Source: CAYXDO01 sp964463485 (GTDB taxonomy: Bacteria > Myxococcota > Kuafuiibacteriia > Kuafuiibacteriales > Kuafuiibacteriaceae). Taken from it: DNA of 64,000 nucleotides. The first letter of the stretch is position 1. Every line of letters begins with the position of its first letter. The DNA lies in assembly GCA_964463485.1 (NCBI GenBank), contig CAYXDO010000007.1:62001-126000 (forward strand), read 5' to 3'. The position numbers were made by a program, and so were the translations under genes. Shown in pieces: positions 15,315-24,633 of this stretch. The notes below the pieces were generated by a model. It was given only the letters and a program-made list of their open reading frames with translations. It had not been told where the DNA came from and made no database searches.

Positions 15315-16685
15315 ATGATGGCTCGAACTCAAGCTCTGGGTCGCGTTTCGACGTCGATCCTGGTCGCGTCTGTCTTGGCCACGGCTGTCTTGGCCACGGG
15401 CTGCAGCCAGGCTGGTCTACGCAAACAGTACGACGCCATGCGCCCGGCGATGACGCGTGGCGATTGGAAAACGGCCTCCGCGCAGCTGGAGAAGGCCAAG
15501 GACAAGGTCTACGGCGAGAAGGACCGCGTGATGTACTGGCTCAACATCGGAGCCATCCTGCACTATGCGAAGGACGCGCAGCCTTCCTCTGACCATCTCG
15601 TGAAGGCCGAGCAGGCCATGGAAGAGCTCTGGACGACCTCCGTCACCGCGGAGGCTTCGAAGGTGCTCGTGGGCGAGACGATTCAGTCGTACCCCGGCGA
15701 GGACTTCGAGAAGGTGCTCCTCTACTACTACACGGCGATGAACAACGTGTGGATGGGCAAGATGGGCGACGCGGTCACCGAGGCGCGGCGTGCCGACGAG
15801 CTCCTGAAGAAGATGGCCATCCACTTCGAGAAGGAAGGCAACGGCGGCACCGACTACAAGCAGGACGCCTTCATGCTCTGGCTGGTGGGCTTGTTCTACG
15901 AGATGGAAGGGTCGTTCAACGACGCGTACCTCGCTTACAAGGCGTCGTACGCAGCCTACAAATCGGACTACGCCGGCTTGTTCGGCCAGCCCCCGCCTAC
16001 GTATCTGGCCGAGGACCTCGTTCGATCGGCGATGTTGACCGGCTTCTCCGACGACGCGGCCAAGTGGCGCACGGAGACAGGCGCGACCGGCGACACCGCC
16101 AAGAACCTCGCCGAGATGGGTGAGGTGATCGTGTTTCACGGCAACGGAGAGTCGCCGTTCAAGCGGGAGCTCCGCTTCGACAATCAGATGGCCGATGGTT
16201 ACGTGATGAGCATCGCGGTGCCTGAGTTCGTGCCCATTCCCCCGCAGGTGGCGTGGGCCGAGGTCAACGGGCCAGGGGCCGTTTCACGTTCCGAGACCGC
16301 CGAGCCCATCACGACGATCGTGCTTCACAATTTCAAGAAGCGTCTACCGGCGATCCAAGCGCGGGCGATCGCTCGGGCCGCCACGAAGTACTTGGCCACC
16401 AAGGGCGCGCAAGCAGCAGCGGGTGGGCAGAACTCCGGCGCGGGCTTGCTCGTGGGTTTGGCTGCCAACATCGCGGCCTACGCCACCGAGGCCGCAGACC
16501 TTCGATCCTGGCAGCTCCTGCCGGCGGAGATTCGCATCGCGCGGGTCTGGCTGCCGGTCGGCAAGCACACCCTCAACATCACCTACCACCGCGGCAATGG
16601 GTCGCTCGCGGGCCAGGAACAGCCGATCGAGGTCGACGTCGTTCCCGGCAAGCGCACGTTGATCAGCGTTCGAAGTGTGCTCTGA
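15315..16685 (+). CDS. COG3014-like lipoprotein
   Basis: Predicted lipoprotein of 456 residues with signal peptide ending LATGC. The N-terminal two thirds look like helical TPR-type repeats (GDWKTASAQLEKAKDKVYGE, MYWLNIGAILHYAKD, and YYTAMNNVWMGKMGDAVTEA with RRADELL). The C-terminal part is beta-rich with MSIAVPEFVPIPPQVAW and GKHTLNITYHRG. This layout matches the uncharacterised COG3014 family, which in other Proteobacteria sits beside LpoB- and LPP20-like lipoprotein genes, as here. Start is ATG 15315 or the adjacent ATG 15318 after CCGGAGATC. Probable component of an outer-membrane assembly; no enzymatic motif seen. Confidence 0.75.
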   Translation: MMARTQALGRVSTSILVASVLATAVLATGCSQAGLRKQYDAMRPAMTRGDWKTASAQLEKAKDKVYGEKDRVMYWLNIGAILHYAKDAQPSSDHLVKAEQAMEELWTTSVTAEASKVLVGETIQSYPGEDFEKVLLYYYTAMNNVWMGKMGDAVTEARRADELLKKMAIHFEKEGNGGTDYKQDAFMLWLVGLFYEMEGSFNDAYLAYKASYAAYKSDYAGLFGQPPPTYLAEDLVRSAMLTGFSDDAAKWRTETGATGDTAKNLAEMGEVIVFHGNGESPFKRELRFDNQMADGYVMSIAVPEFVPIPPQVAWAEVNGPGAVSRSETAEPITTIVLHNFKKRLPAIQARAIARAATKYLATKGAQAAAGGQNSGAGLLVGLAANIAAYATEAADLRSWQLLPAEIRIARVWLPVGKHTLNITYHRGNGSLAGQEQPIEVDVVPGKRTLISVRSVL

Positions 16686-16766
16686 GTTGAGCGCGAGCAC
16701 GATCGCGATCGAGCTTTCCGATCACACGTCGGAGTAGGTACACGGCACATGTATATGGAGGAAATC

Positions 16767-18425
16767 ATGCGGAGATCACGACAGATCCGACTTCTCTCGG
16801 TCTGTGTTCCGTTGGTGCTGATGGCTTGCGGTGGCAAGACCGCCAAGCCGGGAGGCGGACCTTTGGTCCCCGCGGACGCGCCCGAATGGGTTCATCGCGG
16901 TAGCCTCGTCAAGGAAGGCTCGATCTTCGGCGTCGGGCTCGCCAACGGAATCAAGAACCCGAGCCTCTTGCGCACGACCGCGCAGAATCGCGCTCGCAAC
17001 GAGATTCAGAAAATCCTCGAGGTCTACACGGCTTCGTTGATGAAGGACTATCAAGAGTCCATTTCGGCCAACGGAGTGAGCTCCGAGGGCCAGCTCGTCT
17101 CCAACGCCATCAAGACCTTCACGGCGGGGCTGTTGAAGGGGTCCGAGCTCAAGGATCAGTGGATGGACACTCAGGGCACGGCCTACGCCCTCGTGGAGCT
17201 CAACTTCGCTCGGCAAAAAGAGATCGCTGCGGCGGACGTCGATGGGCCGATGAAGGGATGGCTCGACGACAACGGCCCGAAGGTCCTCGGCGGGATGGAA
17301 GGGGACAAAGGCACGCCGCCTTCGGAGGAGGGACCGGTCGCTGAAGAGGGTGACGAAGGCGCCGAGGCGCCCGCAGAACCAGAGCCCGAGCCCGATCGAC
17401 CGACTCCGCCTCCCGCCAAGCCCGTCGAAGCCGCGCCGACTGTCGGCGGAGAGGCGCCGACTTGGACCAAGGGCAGCAAGAGCTGCGACGCGCAGAAATT
17501 CCTCTGCGGCGTGGGTACCGGCGCAGATCAACGCGCCTCCGACATCGAAGCTCGCGCCGAGCTCGCCCGAATTTTCTCAGCCAGCATCAAGTCCGTGGCC
17601 ACCTCCTTTCAGGGAGCGGCTTCCAAGGTCTCGTCCTCGACTGGAGAGACTTGGGAGGAGCTCCAGAAGGTGACTCAGTTCTCGATGGTGTCGACCGACA
17701 AGGTCGTGACCATGTCGACGATTCAGTCGCGTTGGGACGACGGGAAGGGCAAGAAGTACTCTCTCGCGGTCATCGATCGAAATCAGGCCGCCAACGCGCT
17801 GCGAGATCAGATCGAGCAAAAGGACGGAATCATCGAGGCCGAGATCGGCCGAGCTCGTGAGGCAGACGACAAGCTCGCCCGCTTCAAGTCCGTGCGTCGT
17901 GCCGTGGTCGCTTTGGCCGAGCGTGAGGCGATGAACGCCGACCTTCGGGTCATCGATGTGTCGGGCCGCGGGATCCCGCCGCCCCACGACATCGGTGAGC
18001 TCATCGGCATGCTCGAGGGTGCGGCCTCCGAGTTGTCGATCGGCGTAGCCCTCAACGGTACCGGGGCTCAGGAGCTCCAGGCGTGTATGGAGGAGAAGCT
18101 CACGGCCAAGGGCTACCAGGTCGAGGCCAAGTCTCTCGAGGACGAGGACACCGAGGCCAGCATCACCGGCAGCTTCGACGTGCTTTTGAAGGGCACCGTC
18201 AAAGCCGACAAACGAGACAAGATCGCTGGCAGCGAGGTCGTGAATGTGTCCCTCACCATCAAAGTCATCAACGGCAAGACCAACAAGATCGTGAAGACGG
18301 TGACCGCTTCGAAGAAGTCTTCGCGCGGCAGCGATCGCGCCGCCGCTGCCACCGCGGTGGTTCAGCTCTGCACCCAGAAGATGGGTGACGTCGTCAGCGC
18401 CATCGACTCTGCTTTCGGCCGCTGA
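16767..18425 (+). CDS. Large LPP20-family lipoprotein with two LPP20-like domains
   Basis: Predicted lipoprotein of 552 residues, lipobox LMAC with lipidated Cys at about residue 21. Domain 1 (about 35-160) is a close paralogue of the small lipoprotein at 11163-11744. A Pro/Glu-rich linker (about 175-230) follows. Domain 2 (about 230-360) starts APTWTKGSKSCDAQKFLCGV and repeats the LPP20 pattern. A C-terminal domain (about 365-552) has strand-rich GSFDVLLKGTVKADKRDKI and ends in a helix. ATG 16767 is preferred over ATG 16749 because GGAGG lies 5 bases upstream and the signal peptide then begins normally. It ends the lipoprotein operon; a hairpin follows. Confidence 0.82.
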   Translation: MRRSRQIRLLSVCVPLVLMACGGKTAKPGGGPLVPADAPEWVHRGSLVKEGSIFGVGLANGIKNPSLLRTTAQNRARNEIQKILEVYTASLMKDYQESISANGVSSEGQLVSNAIKTFTAGLLKGSELKDQWMDTQGTAYALVELNFARQKEIAAADVDGPMKGWLDDNGPKVLGGMEGDKGTPPSEEGPVAEEGDEGAEAPAEPEPEPDRPTPPPAKPVEAAPTVGGEAPTWTKGSKSCDAQKFLCGVGTGADQRASDIEARAELARIFSASIKSVATSFQGAASKVSSSTGETWEELQKVTQFSMVSTDKVVTMSTIQSRWDDGKGKKYSLAVIDRNQAANALRDQIEQKDGIIEAEIGRAREADDKLARFKSVRRAVVALAEREAMNADLRVIDVSGRGIPPPHDIGELIGMLEGAASELSIGVALNGTGAQELQACMEEKLTAKGYQVEAKSLEDEDTEASITGSFDVLLKGTVKADKRDKIAGSEVVNVSLTIKVINGKTNKIVKTVTASKKSSRGSDRAAAATAVVQLCTQKMGDVVSAIDSAFGR

Positions 18426-18434
18426 TCGCTCAGA

Positions 18435-18451
18435 GCGCGGGCATCCTGCGC
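18435..18451 (+). terminator. Hairpin after the LPP20 operon
   Basis: Stem GCGCGGG / CCTGCGC with a CAT loop and one G-T pair, 9 bases after the stop. No T tract. Its sequence is a close relative of the hairpin after rplQ (10777-10797), sharing the GGCATC loop region. Confidence 0.45.
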
Positions 18452-18537
18452 GTGATCTTCACGGACTTGGCGGACCCCTAGGCTTCGCGGACCTCCTAAG
18501 TTTGGTCGGACCCCGCGAGGTGGAGTACCCTCCCTTC

Positions 18538-20076
18538 GTGCGGATCTTCGCGGCGCTGTTCGGGCTCCTCGCCGCGTGCTCTACGAGGGAGATTGACCGG
18601 GCCCAGCTCGACACCTCGGGTGCGCTTTGGTTCGCGCTGGACCTCGACCCCGCGACCTCCCGGCGACTCTCGATTCTCACGGCGGCTCCGATCGAGCTGC
18701 CGCTCGTCACCAACGAGCTCGCGGGTCAGTTGGGGTTGATCGGCGTTCCCTTGCCGCTCTTCGATGCTATCCGGCCGCCTGTCGATCCCGACTTCGCGCG
18801 CCGAGCGACTTTGCTCGAAACTCAGGACCAGGAATGTCTCGAGGGTGAGCTCGATTGGAACGGCCGGACCGTCCGGTACCCGCTCGTCACGGCGGGAGCT
18901 CGCGCGTTTCTGTTCCGCGACGGCGCGCTCGTACCGGTCGAGCCGAGCTCTTTGGTCGCCGGACTCTCGGTGGCGGTGCCGGCTGGCAGTCAGCCCTGCG
19001 TAGACCTACCCGCTCCCCGACCCTTCGGTGCTCGTGCCGAGCTCATCCCAGAGGCGGCTGCGGTGTGCGGACGCGACTGGTCGAGGTCGGGCGAAGAAGG
19101 AAACTTCAGCGCGCTTCGTGCGACCAAGTCCCTCGACGCCAACCGGTGGCTCGTTCGGTCGAATCGCGTGCTCTTCGACGCGCGTCGGGGTGAGGAGCTC
19201 GTCGACGCGCCTGGACGACGACTCTGTCAGATCGATGTGCAAACTCAGCTCGGGCTTCGTGACTGGCAATTCCGCGCGATGGCTCTCGACCCTCTGCAGC
19301 CTGACCTGATCTACGCCGCCGGGCTCCACCTCGAGGGCGGAGCGCTCGTCGTAATCCGCGCTCTCCCCGAAGCCCTCGAGCTCGTGCGAGTAGCCACGGT
19401 GACTCCGAGCGCGCTGTTGTCCCTCGAGATCCATGAGTCTGGCACGATGGTCGCGGCGGGTCGCGCGGGCTTGGTGCTCACCGCGACGAGCCCACCGGGT
19501 CGACTCTACCGATCTTACGCCGGGCCCTTCGAGTTGGTCTCCGCGCACGTCACCGCCGATCCGCGCCGCAGGTTCGTGTTCGGAGCCAACGGCGAGAATG
19601 TAGTCGTGGCCGCCGACCCGATCGAGCGCCCGCAGATGAGTAGCTTCGCCGTGGGGAGCAATCCTGATCGCCCGGTGCGTGGGGTGGGCTCGGTCATGAC
19701 GGAGGAGGGTGCGGAGCTATGGGCGGTCTCCGCGGGCAACACCAACCTCCTGCGGTTCGGGCCGCTCGACACGAAGTGGGAGGAAGTCAGGGTCGCCACG
19801 CCGCCGGTGTCCCCTGGCTGCGCTCCAGCGACCGAGTGTGGCCGCTCGACCCTGCTTCCGGGCGCTAGGGCCGTCTTGACTCGCGATCCGGTGGTTTTCG
19901 GCCTCGCTGAGTGTGGCCTTCTGATTGGCCACGACACGGCTCGTTCTTGCGCGTGGGCTCTCGACCTCGAGCTCGCGCTCGGCAGTATCGTGGGCGAGAC
20001 GAACGGCCTGGATGCTGTTTCGACCGGGTTGAGTGTGGCTGGCGAGCGTGGGTTGCTCCTCGAGCTGCCCTGGTGA
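18538..20076 (+). CDS. Lipoprotein of unknown function, propeller-like
   Basis: Predicted lipoprotein of 512 residues. GTG at 18538 gives MRIFAALFGLLAAC, a short signal peptide with a good lipobox; the longer open frame upstream overlaps the previous operon and is rejected. The body has many short strand-rich segments with Gly/Asp turns (GTMVAAGRAGLVLTATSPPG, RFVFGANGENVVVAADP, ELWAVSAGNTNLLRF) that suggest a beta-propeller. It contains several Cys, possibly disulphide-bonded. Layout matches the lipoproteins at 20092-21591, 48342-49667 and 49728-51410. No function can be assigned. It converges on the next gene with a 15-base gap. Confidence 0.75.
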   Translation: MRIFAALFGLLAACSTREIDRAQLDTSGALWFALDLDPATSRRLSILTAAPIELPLVTNELAGQLGLIGVPLPLFDAIRPPVDPDFARRATLLETQDQECLEGELDWNGRTVRYPLVTAGARAFLFRDGALVPVEPSSLVAGLSVAVPAGSQPCVDLPAPRPFGARAELIPEAAAVCGRDWSRSGEEGNFSALRATKSLDANRWLVRSNRVLFDARRGEELVDAPGRRLCQIDVQTQLGLRDWQFRAMALDPLQPDLIYAAGLHLEGGALVVIRALPEALELVRVATVTPSALLSLEIHESGTMVAAGRAGLVLTATSPPGRLYRSYAGPFELVSAHVTADPRRRFVFGANGENVVVAADPIERPQMSSFAVGSNPDRPVRGVGSVMTEEGAELWAVSAGNTNLLRFGPLDTKWEEVRVATPPVSPGCAPATECGRSTLLPGARAVLTRDPVVFGLAECGLLIGHDTARSCAWALDLELALGSIVGETNGLDAVSTGLSVAGERGLLLELPW

Positions 20077-20091
20077 GTAGCGCGGTCGCGT

Positions 20092-21591
20092 TCAAGGCAG
20101 CCAATACAGCTGCCCCTCGTCGGTCCCTACGACGAGGTGCTCCCCGTCTGGTACCACCGCGGTGACTTCCGAGTCCGGCACAGTCTCTTCGGGCGGACTG
20201 AGCACGGTGGCGCATCCGGAGTCTGGGTTGATCGCGAGAACGCAGGCCAGGTCGTCCATCGTCATGAACAGTCGGCGCCCCGCACCGGCCCGCGCGACCG
20301 AAAACCCAACCGTTCCGCGAACGCTCCTGAGATGGCCACAGGCGTCGTAGGCGCCGCCGCACTCGAGGATCCGCGGTGTGGTCGCGGGCGCGCCGAGGTG
20401 GCTCCATCCCACCGCGGTTTCGACATGCATACCTGCCTTCTCGTCGAGCACCCAGACCTCCTCTCCGCCTGCGTTCCTCAGCACACTCAGTCCTTGGATG
20501 AGCTCGGCGTCCTCCACGGCAACCGGGCTCGACCACATGCGAGCGGACGTCGGCTCGCCCCGGTAGAGCCTTGGCGACTTGTCCTCCGCGGCAATGAACG
20601 GTCCGCCCCGATCCACTGCGGCCAGCCAGTTGAACGACCGCTCGATGGAGATGCGTTCGACCGAGTTGTCGCTCCTGAGTAGCACCGCGGCGCGACCACC
20701 GACCGCGAGGACTCTCCGGTCGCGATCGGCGGCGATCGCGTAGAGCGGCGCGGAAACGACCGTGGCCGTCGACACGGACTCCATTCCCTCGGGGCCGATC
20801 CGGATCAGTCCGATCGCCGAGTTCTGCTCCGACTCCCAGATCGTGGCGACCTCGAACTCACCTCCCTCCGCGAATCGAAGGCTCGTGTCGATCCAGCCCT
20901 TGAATTCGGGCGGCAGCTCTCGGTTGTGCGAGGTTCCGTCGGGCGCCGAACCGTCGGGTTCGAGGAGGTGGATCGACCTATCGAGGAAGAGCAACAAGCG
21001 GCCGTCGAGTGGGACGGCATCGAAGACGATGGAACGGTTCGGATCGTCGAATTGCGGTACCGGAGTGCGCCCGAGGTCCCCGAACCACTCGAGGCTCGAG
21101 TCGGTCGAGTCACACGTCGAGTAATCCAAGCTCGTCATCAGGGACAGCGAGGAGAGCTCGGGGTGATCGCCGAGGGCGGAGAGTCTTCCGAGGCCGTCGA
21201 TGAGGGTGGTTTGGCTCGGCACGGGCCGTTCGAACAGACGCTCCCGATGTCTACCCGCGGGACAACTCACGGACAAGTCGGGGTCGCTTGGAACGAGTTT
21301 GGCCCTGGCTGCGTCATGACTCACATAGGGGCTCAACTCATCCAGCTGAGAATCGTTCAACGCGAGGAGCCAAATGCGATCGGGCGGAGCGGCCGAGAGC
21401 GGCAGCTCCCTGGAAGGTCGACCGTCTTCGATCGAGAAGGCCTCCGCGATGGAGAGTCGCTCGTCGGAGCTCGTGATCAGAAACGCGACCCGCGCATCCG
21501 GCCAAGCGGGCGGTGATGATTCCTCGGGGGCACACGAGGTCAACGTCGCCATCAGCGCCGCAAGCGTTCTGCCTCGCCCGTCGTGTCGCAA
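20092..21591 (-). CDS. Lipoprotein of unknown function, propeller-like
   Basis: Predicted lipoprotein of 499 residues with signal peptide ending LMATLTSC, a good lipobox. After the Cys comes a strand then a segment of the form SRELPLSAAPPDRIWLLALN, comparable to N-terminal segments in the other three lipoproteins of this layout in the window. The rest is strand-rich with repeated Gly/Asp turns (RDRRVLAVGGRAAVLLRSDN, GGEEVWVLDEKAGMHVETAV) and ends DGEHLVVGTDEGQLYWLP, typical of propeller blades. It is divergent from the solenoid gene at 21691. Function unknown. Confidence 0.75.
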   Translation of the reverse strand: MRHDGRGRTLAALMATLTSCAPEESSPPAWPDARVAFLITSSDERLSIAEAFSIEDGRPSRELPLSAAPPDRIWLLALNDSQLDELSPYVSHDAARAKLVPSDPDLSVSCPAGRHRERLFERPVPSQTTLIDGLGRLSALGDHPELSSLSLMTSLDYSTCDSTDSSLEWFGDLGRTPVPQFDDPNRSIVFDAVPLDGRLLLFLDRSIHLLEPDGSAPDGTSHNRELPPEFKGWIDTSLRFAEGGEFEVATIWESEQNSAIGLIRIGPEGMESVSTATVVSAPLYAIAADRDRRVLAVGGRAAVLLRSDNSVERISIERSFNWLAAVDRGGPFIAAEDKSPRLYRGEPTSARMWSSPVAVEDAELIQGLSVLRNAGGEEVWVLDEKAGMHVETAVGWSHLGAPATTPRILECGGAYDACGHLRSVRGTVGFSVARAGAGRRLFMTMDDLACVLAINPDSGCATVLSPPEETVPDSEVTAVVPDGEHLVVGTDEGQLYWLP

Positions 21592-21690
21592 CGGCTGCGA
21601 TCCAAGGACGGCGACCGCTGACTGTCAAGGAGGTCGACCGGTCACGAAATCTCGCCACGAAGGTCTGGCTGGTCGTAGACTGGGTCGAAC

Positions 21691-24615
21691 GTGGACGAGC
21701 TCTGGGTACGAGCCGTAGAAGCGCGCCTTCAGGGCGACGCCGACGCCTTGGCAGAAATTGCGCTCGATCCGAGCTGCGGGCCCGAAATTCTCGCGCGAAT
21801 CGCGACCGACGAGTTGACTCGCCTCGCTGCGCTCCTGAATCCAAGGGCTCCGGCGGACCTGCTACTCACTGCGGTCAGATCCTCCGAGCCGCTTCTGCGA
21901 GTGATGGCCGCGACTCACCCGAACGTCACCCCCGAGGCGCTCGAGGTCCTACTCAAAAGCGGTTCGGATTCCGATCCCGTGGCGGTCCTGCTGAGTCCAG
22001 GAGTCACGAAGGAGTTGCTCGATCGTCTCGGTCGTCTCGGCCGTGGGCCACCGCGGCTGCGGAGGATCGTTGCGCTGGCCCAAGCGTTGGAGGGCAGCCC
22101 GGACTGGTCCCAACAGGCCGAGGCCCTGCGGGCCTTTGGCTTCGCTTGGAAGGCCGTCGCGACCGCCTGTTCGCACACGCTCGTGGAGCTTCCAGGCCTC
22201 CCCGTCGAGGTCCTCGCGCACATGGTCCGCAGCAACAAGCGGCTCATTCACCGAGCGGTTCGAAGTCAGGAACTCATCCGGAACCCTCGGCAGTTTCTCG
22301 AGCTCATCGACATAGGTGCGCTCGAGGGAGACGGCGAGGCGCTGCTCGCGATCGAGCGTCTCCCGTTCGAAGTCGTCGAGCGTGTGACCCGTCGAGCTCT
22401 TCGTCGCACCGAGGTGATGCCAGGCCGGTGTGAAGTGTTCGGGCTCCGGTTGTCGACCGTCTGGCGGGCGGCAACTCATCCCGCCTGGAGCGAGGCATCG
22501 ACCGACCGACTGGTCCGCCATTCCGTCGAAGACCCGTATTTTTTCGCGGCGCTCATGACGAACGAGCGACTCAGCAAGGAAGCTCGCGGCGAATCGGGCC
22601 GTCTTCTCGGTGCCGCACGGCTCGGAGCGCGCTGGGATCGGTTCCGACCGAGTGAGTCCACATCGTGGTCCCTTTCGGATACCTTTCGCAAGCTACAAGT
22701 CGGTACTCTCGTAGCCTGGGCGCTACGCCCCGATCTGTCTGCCGAGGAGCTCACTCTGCTCCGAGGGGCGAAGAGCTCCCAGGTGAGGAGCGCTCTGATC
22801 AGCTCGGGCTGGGAGAGCGATGAGGAGCTCGTGGAAGCGCTCGAACACGATCTCTCTTTCCCGCACGGGTTGGATCGGCGGCTCGCTTTCTCAGATCGTT
22901 CGTTCGAGCTCATCGTGACCGGGCGATTTGCGGCCGGGACCTTTGCGCTCGAGCGAAATCGAAATCTGACGTCGGCTCAGCTCGGCAGGTTGGTCGAGCT
23001 CGCGACCGACGACGGTGTCGACGAGGCTCATGCGAGCGCGTGGGGACACTTTGCTCGGAGGGCGTTGGTCGAACATCCGAGGGTCGACCTCGCGATGCTG
23101 CGAAGACTGGCGGAGCATGATGACGCCAAGGAGCTCGCGCTGACCCAGTCGCGCATTCCTCTGGAGCTGCGCCGTCGCTGGGCCAGCGAGTGTGAAGATC
23201 CGGAGGTCGCCGAGTTGACCATGCCCGAGTCGGACGGGAGCCGAATCGACGAGTGGCTGAAGCGAATGTCGCCGATCTTCTCGGAGCGAGGGCTGCCCAG
23301 CAATCTCTTGCGGCCTCTCATCAAGCTCCTGCGAAATCCTGCGTTGACGCCGAGGCAGCTCGAGAAGATAGGGAAGCTCGGGGGTCTCCATCGCAAGCTG
23401 ACCGACCATGAGTTCGTGGGTCAGGAGCTCGCGCCGAGTCTGGCGTGGCATCCGAACGGCCAGCGAATTTCGGCGAAGATTTTGGAGCTCGGCATCGAAT
23501 TCGGTCGCGACGCGCTGATCGCGACCTCGGTGCGCTCGCCGCACGCCGACGAGCACACCCTTCGGCGGGCTGCCCAGATCGCGCTAGCGCCCATTCGGGG
23601 CGAGGGGCGCGGGAGGGCGTGGCTTCGGCACCACGTGCTTACTCACCCGAAAGCGCCGATCGAGGCGGTCGAGCGAGCGCTCCTCGACCGGCGTCTTCAG
23701 GCGTTGGCTGTGCGCAATCCGCGGGTCCCGAGCGCGCGACTTCACGAGCTCCTCGAACGCTCGGTACGCGCCCGACCGGAGGCGGAGCGGGCGTTTTTCT
23801 GGTGGGCGTTGGGGCCGCAACGAGGTGAGGTCGCGCGGCTGGTCGGCAACCCATCGCCTCCGTCGCTCGACGAGTTGCGCGCGAAGCTCTGGGATGTGGT
23901 GTTGCCGGGAGATGAGTTGCCGTCGATCGGAGACGAAGCGTTTCGGGCCCGCGTGGCGGCGTTGGAGCGAGGTGGCGCGCGGGAAGCGATGAGAGCGCAG
24001 GAGCTCACGCGGAGGGCCCGAGGTGGAGCGGCGTTCCGGGCAAAAGACCTTGCGCTCGCGATGGCCTCGGTGCCGAAGGCCGACCCGGAATTTTACGCGA
24101 AGCTCGTGCACCGGCTGACGGAGCGTCGGCGTTGGACCGAGGTGACTCGGAGGGTGGGGCGTTCGGCGACAGACCCGGACCTACTCCGGCGGCTGGTCGT
24201 GGCGCTTCCCGAGCGTGAGCTGAGGTCGACGGGAATGGACCGCAACTCTGCGGCGCCGGAGGTTGAGAGATGGCGAGGCCGGACGAACGCTCCGAGGGCG
24301 GACAACAAGGCGCTGATCGAGCTCCTCAGGGGGACGCTGAGCTCGTCACGGCCAGTGTATTTCGCCACGAGTCGGGCAAGGGAGCTTTTGGGGGAGTTTG
24401 CGTGGCTCGACGGCGGGATGAGTAGGCTGATGCTCGCGATCGAGCTGTGTGGGGGTGAGAGAACCGTGGCGTCCGAGCCTCGAGAGCAGAGTAAGTTCGT
24501 GCGAATCGGGGGCTGGAGGTACGTAGCGTGGCTCGTGGGGAGTGGGCACGGGAGGAGTGGCGAGGCGGTTTTTGCTGCGATTGGGGCGGCGAGGTGGGTT
24601 GCTTCGGGGCATTGA
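21691..24615 (+). CDS. Giant alpha-solenoid (LRV/HEAT-like) repeat protein
   Basis: A 974-residue protein with no signal peptide or membrane segment, so probably cytoplasmic. The sequence is a run of two-helix units of about 20-25 residues such as LTRLAALLNPRAPADLLLTA, LLRVMAATHPNVTPEALEVL and LAVRNPRVPSARLHELLERS. The recurring NP-x(2)-P(A/S) turn resembles leucine-rich-repeat-variant (LRV) proteins. The last 200 residues are less regular. GTG at 21691 is the first good start after the divergent gene. Such scaffolds bind proteins or nucleic acids; the partner is unknown. It is followed 18 bases later by a second HEAT-type gene. Confidence 0.75.
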   Translation: MDELWVRAVEARLQGDADALAEIALDPSCGPEILARIATDELTRLAALLNPRAPADLLLTAVRSSEPLLRVMAATHPNVTPEALEVLLKSGSDSDPVAVLLSPGVTKELLDRLGRLGRGPPRLRRIVALAQALEGSPDWSQQAEALRAFGFAWKAVATACSHTLVELPGLPVEVLAHMVRSNKRLIHRAVRSQELIRNPRQFLELIDIGALEGDGEALLAIERLPFEVVERVTRRALRRTEVMPGRCEVFGLRLSTVWRAATHPAWSEASTDRLVRHSVEDPYFFAALMTNERLSKEARGESGRLLGAARLGARWDRFRPSESTSWSLSDTFRKLQVGTLVAWALRPDLSAEELTLLRGAKSSQVRSALISSGWESDEELVEALEHDLSFPHGLDRRLAFSDRSFELIVTGRFAAGTFALERNRNLTSAQLGRLVELATDDGVDEAHASAWGHFARRALVEHPRVDLAMLRRLAEHDDAKELALTQSRIPLELRRRWASECEDPEVAELTMPESDGSRIDEWLKRMSPIFSERGLPSNLLRPLIKLLRNPALTPRQLEKIGKLGGLHRKLTDHEFVGQELAPSLAWHPNGQRISAKILELGIEFGRDALIATSVRSPHADEHTLRRAAQIALAPIRGEGRGRAWLRHHVLTHPKAPIEAVERALLDRRLQALAVRNPRVPSARLHELLERSVRARPEAERAFFWWALGPQRGEVARLVGNPSPPSLDELRAKLWDVVLPGDELPSIGDEAFRARVAALERGGAREAMRAQELTRRARGGAAFRAKDLALAMASVPKADPEFYAKLVHRLTERRRWTEVTRRVGRSATDPDLLRRLVVALPERELRSTGMDRNSAAPEVERWRGRTNAPRADNKALIELLRGTLSSSRPVYFATSRARELLGEFAWLDGGMSRLMLAIELCGGERTVASEPREQSKFVRIGGWRYVAWLVGSGHGRSGEAVFAAIGAARWVASGH

Positions 24616-24633
24616 CCGCTTTGGGAGTCATTC

